Source of the DNA: Mucilaginibacter empetricola
Lineage (GTDB): Bacteria > Bacteroidota > Bacteroidia > Sphingobacteriales > Sphingobacteriaceae
Assembly (NCBI RefSeq): GCF_024808665.1
Contig: NZ_JANUBZ010000023.1
Location: 1-43,910, forward strand
DNA: 43,910 bases
Direction of reading: 5' to 3'
Notes under the pieces: model-generated
What the model saw: the letters and a program-made list of their open reading frames with translations, nothing else
Databases searched by the model: none
What the model was told of the DNA's origin: nothing
Part shown: piece by piece, positions 15,774-24,332 of the stretch
How the letters are laid out: each line of letters begins with the position of its first letter
Position numbering within the stretch: position 1 is the stretch's first letter
Program-made: the position numbers and the translations under genes

Positions 15774-17771
15774 ATGAAATATTTCAGCATTATATTACTC
15801 ATTGCATCCATAACTATGCTCACTTCATTTAAGCCAGCAATTCAAACCGGTCCGTTTGATGATTACCCGGTTTATTCCGGGAACGATCTCGGTGTTCAAT
15901 ATTCGCCTGCTGAAACCATTTTTAAAGTGTGGGCGCCAAAAGCATCAACCGTTAAATTGCGCTTGTATAATGCAGGAAATGGGGGAGAAGCCATCAGCAC
16001 AGCAGATATGCAGCAGGCCGGTAATGGTGTTTGGCAGCTCATCATAAAGCAAGATCTGAAAAACAAATACTACACTTTCCAGGTAATGCAGGATGGTAAA
16101 TGGCTGCAGGAACGCCCGGATATTTATGCCAGGGCTGTAGGCATTAACGGGAACCGCGGCATGGTCGTTGATCTATCTTCAACCAACCCGGCTAATTGGC
16201 GGGATGATAAAAAACCGCCATTTAAAGAGGCTACAGATGCTATTATTTATGAAACCCATATCCGCGATATTTCAATCGACCCAAATTCTGGCATTGCAAA
16301 TAAAGGTAAGTTTTTAGGCTTAACCGAAACCGGCACAAAAAGCCCCGATGGAGAAGCAACCGGTTTGGATCACCTTAAAGAACTTGGCGTAACCCATGTA
16401 CATTTATTACCGGCATTTGATTTTAATTCGGTAGACGAAACAAAGCCGCAGGCTAATCAATATAATTGGGGGTATGATCCGCTGAATTATAATGTGCCCG
16501 AGGGTAGTTATTCAACCGACCCTTATGATGGCAATGTGCGGATAAAAGAGTTTAAACAAATGGTACAGGCGCTGCACAAAAATGGCCAAAGAGTAATACT
16601 GGACGTAGTATACAACCATACCAGCGATATTAATAACTCCAACTTCAGTCAGTTTGCGCCCGGTTATTTCTATCGGCAAAATCCAGATGGTTCTTATTCA
16701 AATGCTACGGGCTGTGGCAATGAAGTTGCTTCGGAAAGGGCAATGGTGCGCAAGTTTATGATCGAGTCGGTGGTTTATTGGGCAAAGGAATATCATTTAG
16801 ATGGATTCAGGTTTGATTTGATGGGCGTGCATGATATTGAAACCATGAATCAGATAAGTGAGGCGCTGCACAAAATTGACCCAACCATTATTATTTATGG
16901 CGAAGGCTGGACAGCAGGGAACAGCCCCATGCCCGAAACGTTAAGAGCCGTAAAAAAGAATGCATCCAAACTAAATCATATTGCTGTTTTTAGCGATGAT
17001 ATACGCGATGGCATAAAAGGGGGCTGGGGTGATTTAAAAGAAAAAGGTTTTGTAAGCGGCGGCGATGGAAAAACCGAAAGTGTAAAGTTTGGCATCGTAG
17101 CATCAACACCTAATAATCAGATTAACTATAAAGCGGTAAATTATTCGAACTTACCATGGGCGGCAGAGCCTTTTCAAACCATTACTTATGTATCCTGTCA
17201 TGATGATAATACACTTTTCGATCGGCTCAAAATATCAAACCCCAATGCCACCGAAGCCGATTTAATAAAAATGGACAAGCTAGCCAATGCTATTGTACTT
17301 ACTTCGCAGGGGATTGCATTTTTACACTCGGGCGCCGAAATGTTAAGAACCAAGCAGGGTGTAGCTAATTCCTATAATTCGCCAGATTCTATTAACCAGA
17401 TTGATTGGAGCCGCAAAACAAAGTACAAAGCCGTTTTTGAATATTATAAAGGACTGATTGCCCTGCGCAAAAATCATCCGGCTTTCCGGATGCCTTCGAC
17501 AGCCATGATTCAGGCTAATTTGAAATTTATAGATAGTGGCAATCCCAATTTAATTGTTTACCAGATAAGCGACAACGCCAATGGCGATAGCTGGAAAAAT
17601 ATACTGGTTATTTTAAACGGGAACACTACCAGTCAACCAGTTAATTTGCCTGCCGGGAAGTGGACTTTGGCTGCCGATGAAAATACAATTAAAGAGGACG
17701 GTATAAAGACAATTGATGGATCAAACCTTGAGATACCGGCAACGACGGCGTATATTTTGTACGCTAACTAG
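15774..17771 (+). CDS. pulA: Type I pullulanase (GH13)
   Basis: 665 residues from the ATG at 15774, which starts a signal peptide (MKYFSIILLIASITMLTSF); earlier in-frame starts overlap the repeat element. Domains: a CBM48-like N-terminal beta domain (about 30-130, FKVWAPKASTVKLRLY), then the GH13 barrel. Pullulanase-specific YNWGYDP occurs at about 232-238. Catalytic residues: nucleophile D348 (DGFRFDLMG), acid/base E377 (YGEGW), and H476-D477 (SCHDDNTLFDRL). A C-terminal beta domain ends the protein. It hydrolyses alpha-1,6 branches of pullulan, starch or glycogen, here outside the cytoplasm. No SusC/SusD genes are adjacent. The LacI regulator 0.6 kb downstream may control it. Confidence 0.93.
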   Translation: MKYFSIILLIASITMLTSFKPAIQTGPFDDYPVYSGNDLGVQYSPAETIFKVWAPKASTVKLRLYNAGNGGEAISTADMQQAGNGVWQLIIKQDLKNKYYTFQVMQDGKWLQERPDIYARAVGINGNRGMVVDLSSTNPANWRDDKKPPFKEATDAIIYETHIRDISIDPNSGIANKGKFLGLTETGTKSPDGEATGLDHLKELGVTHVHLLPAFDFNSVDETKPQANQYNWGYDPLNYNVPEGSYSTDPYDGNVRIKEFKQMVQALHKNGQRVILDVVYNHTSDINNSNFSQFAPGYFYRQNPDGSYSNATGCGNEVASERAMVRKFMIESVVYWAKEYHLDGFRFDLMGVHDIETMNQISEALHKIDPTIIIYGEGWTAGNSPMPETLRAVKKNASKLNHIAVFSDDIRDGIKGGWGDLKEKGFVSGGDGKTESVKFGIVASTPNNQINYKAVNYSNLPWAAEPFQTITYVSCHDDNTLFDRLKISNPNATEADLIKMDKLANAIVLTSQGIAFLHSGAEMLRTKQGVANSYNSPDSINQIDWSRKTKYKAVFEYYKGLIALRKNHPAFRMPSTAMIQANLKFIDSGNPNLIVYQISDNANGDSWKNILVILNGNTTSQPVNLPAGKWTLAADENTIKEDGIKTIDGSNLEIPATTAYILYAN

Positions 17772-17781
17772 ATACCAAATA

Positions 17782-18150
17782 TTAAGCTACTAATTGGTGC
17801 TCTATTTTATGAATCAACGAATCGATATCAAAAGGCTTTTGCAGTATATCATCAGGCGCGCCCCTTTGCTTTAAAAAGTCGGCAAGCGTTTCATCGCCCG
17901 AGCACATAATTACCGGTAACATGCTGGTGGTTTTATTTAGTTTAATAAGCTGGCAAATCTCTTTTCCGGTTATTCCGGGCAAAACTGCATCAAGCAGTAC
18001 AAGATCGGGATGAATGGTTTTTATTTGGGTTAATACTTCGCTGCCGTTTGATAGGGCAGTTACCTCATAGCCGTTGTTTATTAATATGTAGGTGAGCACA
18101 TCTACCATTAATGCATTGTCATCTACTATTAATATTCTTTTGCCCATCAT
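17782..18150 (-). CDS. Single-domain response regulator (CheY-like)
   Basis: 122 residues, receiver domain only. Acidic pocket D10-D11 (VDDN), phosphorylation site D54 (LVLLDAVLPG), Ser84 in MCSGDE, and K105 in LQKPFD. No output domain, so it acts by binding a partner or as a phosphate relay. Two ATG codons (18150 and 18147) leave a one-residue uncertainty. It is convergent with pulA, 10 bp apart, and about 180 bp divergent from the LacI gene. No histidine kinase is adjacent; the kinases at 29-31 kb and 41 kb are possible partners only by guess. Confidence 0.92.
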   Translation of the reverse strand: MMGKRILIVDDNALMVDVLTYILINNGYEVTALSNGSEVLTQIKTIHPDLVLLDAVLPGITGKEICQLIKLNKTTSMLPVIMCSGDETLADFLKQRGAPDDILQKPFDIDSLIHKIEHQLVA

Positions 18151-18331
18151 GGTACATTTTATTGTTTTATATGATACAAAGCCTATGCCAGTATTAAATA
18201 TTATAAAATATAAAGCCTTATGTTATAGCTTTTAATACACTGATATTATATTTACACAATTACAATGCAGTTTTTAACTCCGATAACTGACTTTTGTTAC
18301 ATTTGATATACTAAAAACCTAAAAACACCAT

Positions 18332-19342
18332 ATGGATAATATTAATATTAAGAAGATGGCTAAAGAGTTGAATATTTCAACCTCAACCATTTCAAGGGCA
18401 TTTAATGGTAGCCCGGATATTAATAAAGATACAAAAGAAAAAATATTAGCCTTTGCCCGCGAGCATAACTTTTTACCCAACCACTATGCCAGTAACCTGC
18501 GCGATAAAAAAAGCCGCACACTGGCAGTTATTGTGCCCGAAATAGCGAACGATTTTTTTTCACAAGCCATTAATGGTATTGAAGAAGTAGCGCGCAAAAA
18601 AGGCTTCTATATTTTGTTGTATCGTACCGATGATGTTTTTGAGAAGGAAGTATCATTTGTGAATTACCTGAACAATGGCAAGGCCGATGGTATTATTATG
18701 TCTGTTTCGGGCGAGGCAAGTGATCACAATTATTTAAAAAACCTGTCGCAGAAGAATGTACCGGTGGTGTTTTTTGACCGTGTGTATGAAGATATTGAAG
18801 CTGCAAAAGTGATCACTAATGACTATGAAAGTAGCTTTGCCGCAACCGAGCATTTAATAGAAACCGGATGTAAAAAGATAGCTTACCTGGTGGTAAACAA
18901 AAGTATATCAATAGGTAAAGTGCGTATGCAGGGTTATGTAGATGCTTTGCAAAAGCACAACATCCCTTTTGACGATAATTTGGTGATTGACTGCAGTAAC
19001 GATGAAAAGGTAAACTATGCTATCCTATCAAAAGTGCTTACAGAAACCAAACCCGATGGTATTTTCAGCTCTGTTGAACGTTTGGCCTTCGCCACCTATT
19101 ATGTTTGCAATGATTTGGGTATTGATATTTCGAAAGATTTAAAGATAATCAGTTTCTCTAGTCTGGGTATTGCACCGCTGCTGTGCCCTGCACTGTCAAC
19201 CATAACGCAGCCCGCTTATGAAATGGGCATTAAAGCCGCTACATTATTGTTTGATGAGCTGGAGAAAAAGGGCCACATAAACCATAAAAAAGAGCATGTT
19301 TTAAAATCAAAGCTTTATATAAGGAAGTCATCTGGTGGGTGA
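18332..19342 (+). CDS. LacI family transcriptional regulator
   Basis: 336 residues. The N-terminal HTH (about 4-50) has IKKMAKELNISTSTISRAFNG with the hinge DIN KDTKEKILAFAREHNFLPN (short pieces). The periplasmic-binding-protein-like effector domain (about 60-336) contains LAVIVPEIANDFFSQAINGIE, DGIIMSVSGE, VPVVFFDRVYEDI and TITQPAYEMGIKAATLLFDEL. The effector is probably a sugar. Its position near pullulanase suggests alpha-glucan control, an inference that an operator search could test. Confidence 0.9.
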   Translation: MDNINIKKMAKELNISTSTISRAFNGSPDINKDTKEKILAFAREHNFLPNHYASNLRDKKSRTLAVIVPEIANDFFSQAINGIEEVARKKGFYILLYRTDDVFEKEVSFVNYLNNGKADGIIMSVSGEASDHNYLKNLSQKNVPVVFFDRVYEDIEAAKVITNDYESSFAATEHLIETGCKKIAYLVVNKSISIGKVRMQGYVDALQKHNIPFDDNLVIDCSNDEKVNYAILSKVLTETKPDGIFSSVERLAFATYYVCNDLGIDISKDLKIISFSSLGIAPLLCPALSTITQPAYEMGIKAATLLFDELEKKGHINHKKEHVLKSKLYIRKSSGG

Positions 19343-19546
19343 GGGCCGTTTAAAATGCGGAATTGCGCCGCCGCTAAAGCTAAGGCAGCACGCGGTCGGA
19401 ATTTCGATTGCGGAGTGAGAATGATGTTTGGAAGAAACATAATTGGCGATCATCATAGTGCATACCTTTCCTACGTAGAAGATCTCTAACTACGTAAGAG
19501 ATGACAGGGAGGAGGGTTTCCGTCGCTACGTCATTGTTGTAGACAA

Positions 19547-19750
19547 CACCATAGGTGTTCGGAAGATGAAAAAGGGTGTCATGCCGAGGCACTCGAAGCA
19601 TGCGGGCAAAGGCCTGAATCGCCATGCCTTCACGTTTTGCATCGGCGGTAATGCATTAGCGTATACCCCGCGCGCACCCTTCGAGTGCCTCAGGGTGACA
19701 CCCAATATTCGATATTGGCAAGAAAAACCATCTTCCGAACACCTGTGGTG
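19547..19750. repeat. 204-bp inverted-repeat element
   Basis: The outer arm at 19547-19568 (containing GGTGTTCGGAAGATG) is the reverse complement of 19729-19750 (containing CATCTTCCGAACACC) with one mismatch over 22 bases. An inner arm at 19574-19598 (ending GAGGCACTCGAAG) pairs with 19679-19703 (starting CTTCGAGTGCCTC), 3 mismatches in 25. The core between is unique. No gene is supported; short frames across it are chance. The structure looks like a miniature mobile element. The stretch 19343-19546 before it is AT/GC mixed, with a TACGTAGAAGATCTCTAACTACG-type small dyad near 19471-19496 and no gene. Confidence 0.8.
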
Positions 19751-19754
19751 ACAA

Positions 19755-19837
19755 CACCAACAAAGGCAGTTTATTCCCCCGCCATCACCTTCAGCGCTTT
19801 TTCCTGCTCCTTTTCGTCATCACGCATCTGGCGTTTT
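19755..19837. repeat. 83-bp duplicate of the transglycosylase 3' end
   Basis: Identical over 83 bases to 19976-20058, offset 221. The second copy contains the last 22 codons and stop of the transglycosylase gene (stop at 19992-19994), so this copy is a detached gene tail, in the same orientation and downstream of the gene. Identity is complete up to both ends (19754 and 19838 differ from their counterparts), suggesting a recent duplication during insertion or slippage. Confidence 0.92.
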
Positions 19838-19844
19838 ACGCCAT

Positions 19845-19954
19845 TGTTGGTGTTGTCACCAACAATCTGAAATGCTTTTCCTGGGGATAATGGGCATATG
19901 CACGTGATGAGCAGTGCGATTATGCCGCACGGTTTGTTGGTGACAACACCAACA
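19845..19954. repeat. 110-bp element bounded by 21-bp inverted repeats
   Basis: The 21-base sequence at 19845-19865 (starting TGTTGGTGTTGTCACC) is the exact reverse complement of 19934-19954. The core of 68 bases is unique and contains the dyad-like GCATATGC at 19893-19900. The same GGTGACAACACCAACAAAGGCA string occurs again at 19747-19768, linking this element with the neighbouring inverted repeat. Whole block 19547-20058 reads as nested insertions beside the gene end. Confidence 0.85.
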
Positions 19955-19991
19955 AAGGCATGGCAACATCGTCCCCACCAACAAAGGCAGT

Positions 19992-22229
19992 TTATTCCCC
20001 CGCCATCACCTTCAGCGCTTTTTCCTGCTCCTTTTCGTCATCACGCATCTGGCGTTTTTCCTGGCGGATTTGTTTTTTGGTTTTTCCGGCGGTATCAATT
20101 AAAAGCTCTTTCTTCTCTTCATCGTCTTTCAGCTTTTGAATCTGGGCTTTTAACCGGGCTTTGGGGTCATTTGATTTTAATTCCTCTTTTTTTGAGGTGG
20201 TATCTTTTTTACCAAAAAGGCGCTGAAAAAAGGTTGGCTTTTTAACCGGCTCGGGTATTGCCACAACCGGTATGGCATCATCATCATTGTTTTGGTTCAT
20301 CAGGCTGTCGGCAACAGTTGAGTTAACCGGGGCCACTTGCTGCCGCAGACTTTCCTTTAGCCGCACGGTATAAAAGCCGTAAGCGCTGCTATCGCGCTGC
20401 GCCTGACCATGACCAGCCATCAGGTTGCCTATCAGGTTAAAATAGCCCTCCAGGCCGGGACGCAGCGTGCCATCGGGCATAAAAGCATACAAGCCTGTTT
20501 TGGGGTGCGGAACTATGCTGGCCAGGTAAATACTTTCACCAATGGTAAGCTCGGCAGGTGTTTTACCAAAATAATATCGCGAAGCTTCGCCAATGCCGTA
20601 AATGTTGCGACCCCATTCAATAATGTTGAAGTAAACTTCCAGCATGCGATCCTTGGTCATAATCTGGTTGTTCTCAATCATCCAAACTATCAAAATTTCC
20701 TCTATTTTTCGCGATAGCGTTTTTTCGCGACTTAAAAAGGAGTTTTTAATTAGTTGCATGGATATGGTGCTGCCGCCGCGTTTAAATTTCTTCTCTTTAA
20801 AATCTGTAGCCAGCGATTTGCGGATAGACTCCTCCACAAAACCATGATTGGTATAAAAGGAAGGGTCTTCAGCCGTCATCACCGCATTGCGCAGGTTGGG
20901 CGAAATATCATCCAGGCGGGTAAAATCGGGATTGGATGCACCGATAAAGCGTGCTGGCATGGGTTTGCCCTTTTCGTAAGGGGTGTAGGTGAATTCATTG
21001 TTGAGCTTACCCAAATCGGTTTTGCCATAACGGATGATCTTAAAATCGTCCTTGTTTAAGCGGGAGTCGAATACCACATCTTCCGGGTGTGCCGTATTTA
21101 AGGCAACATTAAGGCTGTAGTTCAATTTTCCTTCCACCTGTATCCCCTGCAATGAATCAAACATCCCGGTAGGGAAAGAATCAAACAGATCTTGTGCTTC
21201 CATCCAGCCGGTATTTACCTTTAGCTCGTAAATTTTTATCGGGTTAAGCGTGTATTTGATATATGGATGAGCGGTTATTTTTTTGAGGTGGATGAGTGAT
21301 GAACTATCAATAGAAAGGTAATTATCGCCAACAAAAACATTCGCGTCAATACCGGCATTTGGCACCACAATATCCGATGATGACAGTCCCGGATGATTGA
21401 TAAGCAGGTTAGTAACGCCCCAATAGCCTGAAATGTGCGTTTCGCCGCCACCATGGTCCACTTTAGTTAGGCGGGTGCTCAATGTATCGAAGTTTACCTT
21501 TAAGTGGTATTTTCGTTCGATATAGGGCAGCTCCACTTTTTTACCATCGGCATAAAGCTTAATGTCGATGTCTTTATCTGAAGGATGCATACGTCCTGCA
21601 AAATGCCAGGTGGCGGCTCCGTCGTTAATGTCGATGGTTGAGGTCAGTTCGCCGTCTTTTATAGTTGCTATTTTTGTATGCAGTTTAAAACTGCTGCTAT
21701 CATTTTTAAACGATACCAGGAAATTGCTTACAGAAAGATCATCAGGAATTTTATAGAGAACCTGGTTAATGAGGTTATAAGAAAGCTCGGAGAGGTTGAC
21801 CTTTGTTTTTACGGTAGTGTCTTTTTTCCGCTTAAACAAAAAGTCAAAGTTTTTTACGTGGTTAATGTCTGTTAAATTGAGGTGCCCGTTTTCCAAGCTT
21901 ACATCGGCCAATTTAACCTCGCCCAATATAAGCGGCATTATTTTTACGCTAACCTCAAATTGTTTAATGCTTAACAAGCTGTCGCGCTGGGCAGGGACTA
22001 TGGTGATATCGGTAAACTCGACGGTGCTTAAGCCGGTGAAATGGGCCGAGCCGATTTCCAGGTCGAGGTTATAGCTACTTTTGGCTTTGGCTTTGGCTTT
22101 TTCGATAGCATGCTGTAGCAATGCTTCGCGTTTGCTGTATGCAATATAACCACCAATTAAAATAAGAACAAAAAGGGAAGCGAGAACAATACCGGTAATA
22201 CGGATATATTTAGGGTTGAGGCGACGCAT
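19992..22229 (-). CDS. AsmA-like plus GT51 peptidoglycan transglycosylase
   Basis: 745 residues. One membrane helix at about 11-30, then a long beta-rich AsmA/TamB-like region (about 35-420; SSYNLDLEIGSAHFTG, VSLENGHLNLT), then a glycosyltransferase family 51 domain (about 435-620). GT51 motifs: catalytic E454 in AEDPSFYTNHG, RGGSTISMQLIKN at 484-496, and KIEEILIVWMIE, EVYFNIIEWG, GIGEASRYYFGK. The tail (about 650-745) is Lys/Glu-rich and disordered. GT51 enzymes polymerise lipid II glycan strands at the outer face of the inner membrane. Length far exceeds monofunctional MtgA (about 240). No transpeptidase domain is present. Its 3' end is duplicated downstream. Confidence 0.87.
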   Translation of the reverse strand: MRRLNPKYIRITGIVLASLFVLILIGGYIAYSKREALLQHAIEKAKAKAKSSYNLDLEIGSAHFTGLSTVEFTDITIVPAQRDSLLSIKQFEVSVKIMPLILGEVKLADVSLENGHLNLTDINHVKNFDFLFKRKKDTTVKTKVNLSELSYNLINQVLYKIPDDLSVSNFLVSFKNDSSSFKLHTKIATIKDGELTSTIDINDGAATWHFAGRMHPSDKDIDIKLYADGKKVELPYIERKYHLKVNFDTLSTRLTKVDHGGGETHISGYWGVTNLLINHPGLSSSDIVVPNAGIDANVFVGDNYLSIDSSSLIHLKKITAHPYIKYTLNPIKIYELKVNTGWMEAQDLFDSFPTGMFDSLQGIQVEGKLNYSLNVALNTAHPEDVVFDSRLNKDDFKIIRYGKTDLGKLNNEFTYTPYEKGKPMPARFIGASNPDFTRLDDISPNLRNAVMTAEDPSFYTNHGFVEESIRKSLATDFKEKKFKRGGSTISMQLIKNSFLSREKTLSRKIEEILIVWMIENNQIMTKDRMLEVYFNIIEWGRNIYGIGEASRYYFGKTPAELTIGESIYLASIVPHPKTGLYAFMPDGTLRPGLEGYFNLIGNLMAGHGQAQRDSSAYGFYTVRLKESLRQQVAPVNSTVADSLMNQNNDDDAIPVVAIPEPVKKPTFFQRLFGKKDTTSKKEELKSNDPKARLKAQIQKLKDDEEKKELLIDTAGKTKKQIRQEKRQMRDDEKEQEKALKVMAGE

Positions 22230-22339
22230 TTAAAAATTTTTATCCAAAACTAAACTAATTCTTATGCGATACAAACGCCGTGGCAGGCAAAATGTTTCCC
22301 GGCAGGAAATAAGTATGCTTATTTAAATCGAGATCAAAC

Positions 22340-22370
22340 AAAAAAACCTCTCCGGGAAAATCCGGAAAGG
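22340..22370 (-). terminator. Terminator of rplS
   Basis: In minus sense, CCTTTCCGGA pairs with TCCGGGAGAGG-like sequence (plus-strand arms CCTCTCCGGGA at 22347-22357 and TCCGGAAAGG at 22361-22370, one mismatch), followed by seven T residues (plus-strand A run 22340-22346). It lies about 40 bp beyond the rplS stop. Confidence 0.8.
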
Positions 22371-22408
22371 CCTTTGATATTTTGATTTCTCCGCGGGTGC
22401 GGAAAAAA

Positions 22409-22756
22409 TTAAACTCTTTTTGATTTAATACGAGCAGCTTTACCGGTAAGTTCGCGCAGGTAATAAAGTTTAGCGCGACGTACTTTACCGTGGCTGTTAA
22501 CCTCGATTTTGTCAATATTTGGAGAGTTGATAGGGAAAATACGCTCAACACCTATACCGTTTGATACTTTACGTACAGTAAAGGTTTCGGTAGTACCGGT
22601 ACTGTTGCGTTGGATAACAACACCCTGGTAAACCTGGATACGTTCTTTATTTCCTTCGCGTATTTTATAATGCACACTTACCGTATCACCTGACTTAAAT
22701 GACGGAAGTTCTCTTTTTTCTACTGATTGTTCTTCAACAAATTTTACTAAATCCAT
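22409..22756 (-). CDS. rplS: Ribosomal protein bL19
   Basis: 115 residues, full length. The family pattern is clear: a leading helix [12 protein letters not shown], then [29 protein letters not shown] (in pieces), [26 protein letters not shown], and the basic [20 protein letters not shown]. bL19 sits at the 30S-50S interface. It lies downstream of trmD as in the ancestral rpsP-rimM-trmD-rplS cluster, but a nucleotidyltransferase-like gene and repeats now separate the two. The tail ends RIKSKRV without the long acidic extension some relatives carry. Confidence 0.98.
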   Translation of the reverse strand: MDLVKFVEEQSVEKRELPSFKSGDTVSVHYKIREGNKERIQVYQGVVIQRNSTGTTETFTVRKVSNGIGVERIFPINSPNIDKIEVNSHGKVRRAKLYYLRELTGKAARIKSKRV

Positions 22757-22896
22757 GATTTTTAGCTCTTAAAGCGATTTTTAGCCCGTAAAAATCGGAT
22801 TGCAATTATAGGGATTTTTTTTAATATATAAAAGTGCTTTTAAAAAATTTCCACAATTTGTTTTTTACTAACAATTTGGGAAGGGGTGAGTGGTGG

Positions 22897-22999
22897 ATTA
22901 TGTTGGATTAGGTGAGTGGATTAAACTTGCGAAGTCAAACTTACGAAGTTTTCAAAACTTCGTAAGTTTTTTCGGTATTATGTTGGATTAGATGAGTGG
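22897..22999. repeat. Palindrome cluster within 23-bp direct repeats
   Basis: The 23-base sequence at 22897-22919 (starting ATTATGTTGGATTAGG) recurs at 22977-22999 with one mismatch. Between them lies a near-perfect palindrome: AAACTTACGAAGTTTT at 22937-22952 and AAAACTTCGTAAGTTT at 22954-22969 around a single base, followed by a T run. A variant AAACTTGCGAAGT precedes it at 22924-22936. It sits just beyond the 3' end of the nucleotidyltransferase-like gene and may also stop transcription. Confidence 0.85.
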
Positions 23000-23006
23000 T
23001 TGGTGT

Positions 23007-23468
23007 TTAACCAAACTTCAGCATTTGCAATATGGCTTTATCTTTCTCGCGGCAAAAAAAATTGTAAATAGTAAGCTGATCTGCTCTGGATGGTACTTTA
23101 AAAGCATGTTCATCCACAACAACATATTCAGGTGTTTTAATTTGTTCCCATATTTTTATCCAGCCCGATGGCGTATTAACTTCCAGATCGCCCATTACTT
23201 CAACTTTAACCCCGTCAATTACATATTTACTAAAAACCGAGCGGAATTTATCTCTGCTGATATTTGCATCGGGTTGAAACCGGTAAGCCTTAAGCAGGTG
23301 TTCAATTTGCTGTGCTTCTGCAGCCGGGCATAATATGTCGATATCATTAGGCTTAACCGGGTATCCTTGTAAAAACAAACTCGAGCTTCCAATCAATATC
23401 CAATTGTTGGTTATCGGTGTAATCAGTTGATGAACCTTTATAAGGGTATTGATAATGGGATGGGTCAT
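23007..23468 (-). CDS. Nucleotidyltransferase-superfamily protein
   Basis: 153 residues from the ATG at 23468 (a TTG at 23474 would add two). The core is a minimal nucleotidyltransferase fold: WILIGSSSLFLQGY at about 24-36, then PNDIDIL with D42 and D44 as the metal-binding pair, followed by a third strand with VEVMGDLEV (about 98-106). The Gly-Ser motif reads GSSS. Such stand-alone proteins include AbiEii/MNT-like and DUF6036-like families found in toxin-antitoxin or defence contexts, but no partner gene is adjacent. It interrupts trmD-rplS and is bracketed by palindromic repeats, which suggests acquisition. Confidence 0.65.
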   Translation of the reverse strand: MTHPIINTLIKVHQLITPITNNWILIGSSSLFLQGYPVKPNDIDILCPAAEAQQIEHLLKAYRFQPDANISRDKFRSVFSKYVIDGVKVEVMGDLEVNTPSGWIKIWEQIKTPEYVVVDEHAFKVPSRADQLTIYNFFCREKDKAILQMLKFG

Positions 23469-23472
23469 ATTC

Positions 23473-23553
23473 AAACTTACGAAGTTTCAAAACGGCGTAG
23501 CCCTCAATGAGGCCATTGAAAACAAACGATATCGAATTAAACTTCGTAAGTTT
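23473..23553. repeat. Inverted pair of AAACTTCGTAAGTTT repeats
   Basis: AAACTTACGAAGTTT at 23473-23487 and its reverse complement AAACTTCGTAAGTTT at 23539-23553 flank a 51-base loop between trmD and the nucleotidyltransferase gene. The left unit begins 5 bp upstream of that gene's ATG. The same unit occurs at 22937-22969, and a partial copy at about 28943-28955 (AAACTTCGTAAGT). A T run follows the right arm in plus sense. Confidence 0.85.
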
Positions 23554-23573
23554 TTTCTCCGGGGGATAGCTGT

Positions 23574-24251
23574 TTATTCCTCCAGCAAATCTGGTCTGCG
23601 GGTTTTGGTCCGTTCTATAGCTTGTTCAAAGCGCCATTTTTCAATTTCGGGTGTGTTTCCGCTTAACAGGATATCCGGAACTTTATGCCCGTTCCAATCT
23701 GCCGGGCGGGTATAAACGGGTGCATCCAGCAAGCCATCCTGAAAAGAATCAGAAAGGGCAGAGGTTTCATCCGATAATACACCCGGTATCAGCCTAACCA
23801 CAGCATCAACCAAAACAGCCGCAGGCAATTCACCTCCAGATAAAACATAATCGCCAATAGAGACTTCGCGGGTAACAAAAATATCGCGGATGCGCTGGTC
23901 AATTCCTTTATAATGTCCGCACAGAATAACGATGTTTCCTTTTATGGAAAGCTGGTTGGCTATAGCCTGATTCAAGGTTTCCCCATCGGGCGACATAAAG
24001 ATCACTTCGTCATAATCGCGTTCGCTTTTTAGTTTTTCAATACAGGTGGCAAAGGGCTCAATGGTCATTACCATGCCGCTGCCGCCGCCATAAGGATAAT
24101 CATCAACACTTTTTTGTTTGCCGGTGGCATAATCGCGCAGGTTATGCACGTGAATTTCGGCAATACCCTTTTTTTGTGCACGCTGCAAAATAGAGTGAGC
24201 AAAAGGACTTTCGAGCAGGCCCGGCAAAACGGTGATGAGATCAAAACGCAT
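23574..24251 (-). CDS. trmD: tRNA (guanine-37-N1)-methyltransferase
   Basis: 225 residues from the ATG at 24251 ([21 protein letters not shown] opening); the frame is open further upstream but without family similarity. SPOUT methyltransferase with the trefoil-knot region: [28 protein letters not shown], and the SAM-binding [20 protein letters not shown] at about 130-150, with RLIPGVL after. It methylates N1 of G37 in tRNAs with a G at position 36, preventing frameshifts. The -7 box TATCTTTG (minus sense, 24263-24256) lies only 4 bases before the ATG, suggesting a leaderless or near-leaderless transcript. Confidence 0.97.
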   Translation of the reverse strand: MRFDLITVLPGLLESPFAHSILQRAQKKGIAEIHVHNLRDYATGKQKSVDDYPYGGGSGMVMTIEPFATCIEKLKSERDYDEVIFMSPDGETLNQAIANQLSIKGNIVILCGHYKGIDQRIRDIFVTREVSIGDYVLSGGELPAAVLVDAVVRLIPGVLSDETSALSDSFQDGLLDAPVYTRPADWNGHKVPDILLSGNTPEIEKWRFEQAIERTKTRRPDLLEE

Positions 24252-24255
24252 TTGG

Positions 24256-24263
24256 CAAAGATA
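24256..24263 (-). promoter_or_regulatory. Possible trmD -7 promoter box
   Basis: TATCTTTG in minus sense fits the Bacteroidota TAnnTTTG -7 consensus and is followed by CC, 4 bases from the start codon. A clear -33 TTG at the usual distance is not visible, so strength is uncertain. It would give trmD its own start, independent of rpsP. Confidence 0.4.
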
Positions 24264-24332
24264 GGGGAAAAGAAATAAGAAGCGAGAAACTGGAGGCAAG
24301 AGTAAAGAAACAAGAGCCAAGAAATAAAGCAA

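Noticed and set aside
19566..20245. Several short plus-strand frames in the repeat block
   Set aside because: They run through inverted repeats and the antisense side of the transglycosylase tail; composition reflects the repeats.
23007..23468. Toxin-antitoxin pair with the nucleotidyltransferase-like gene
   Set aside because: No partner frame is next to it; only palindromic repeats flank the gene.
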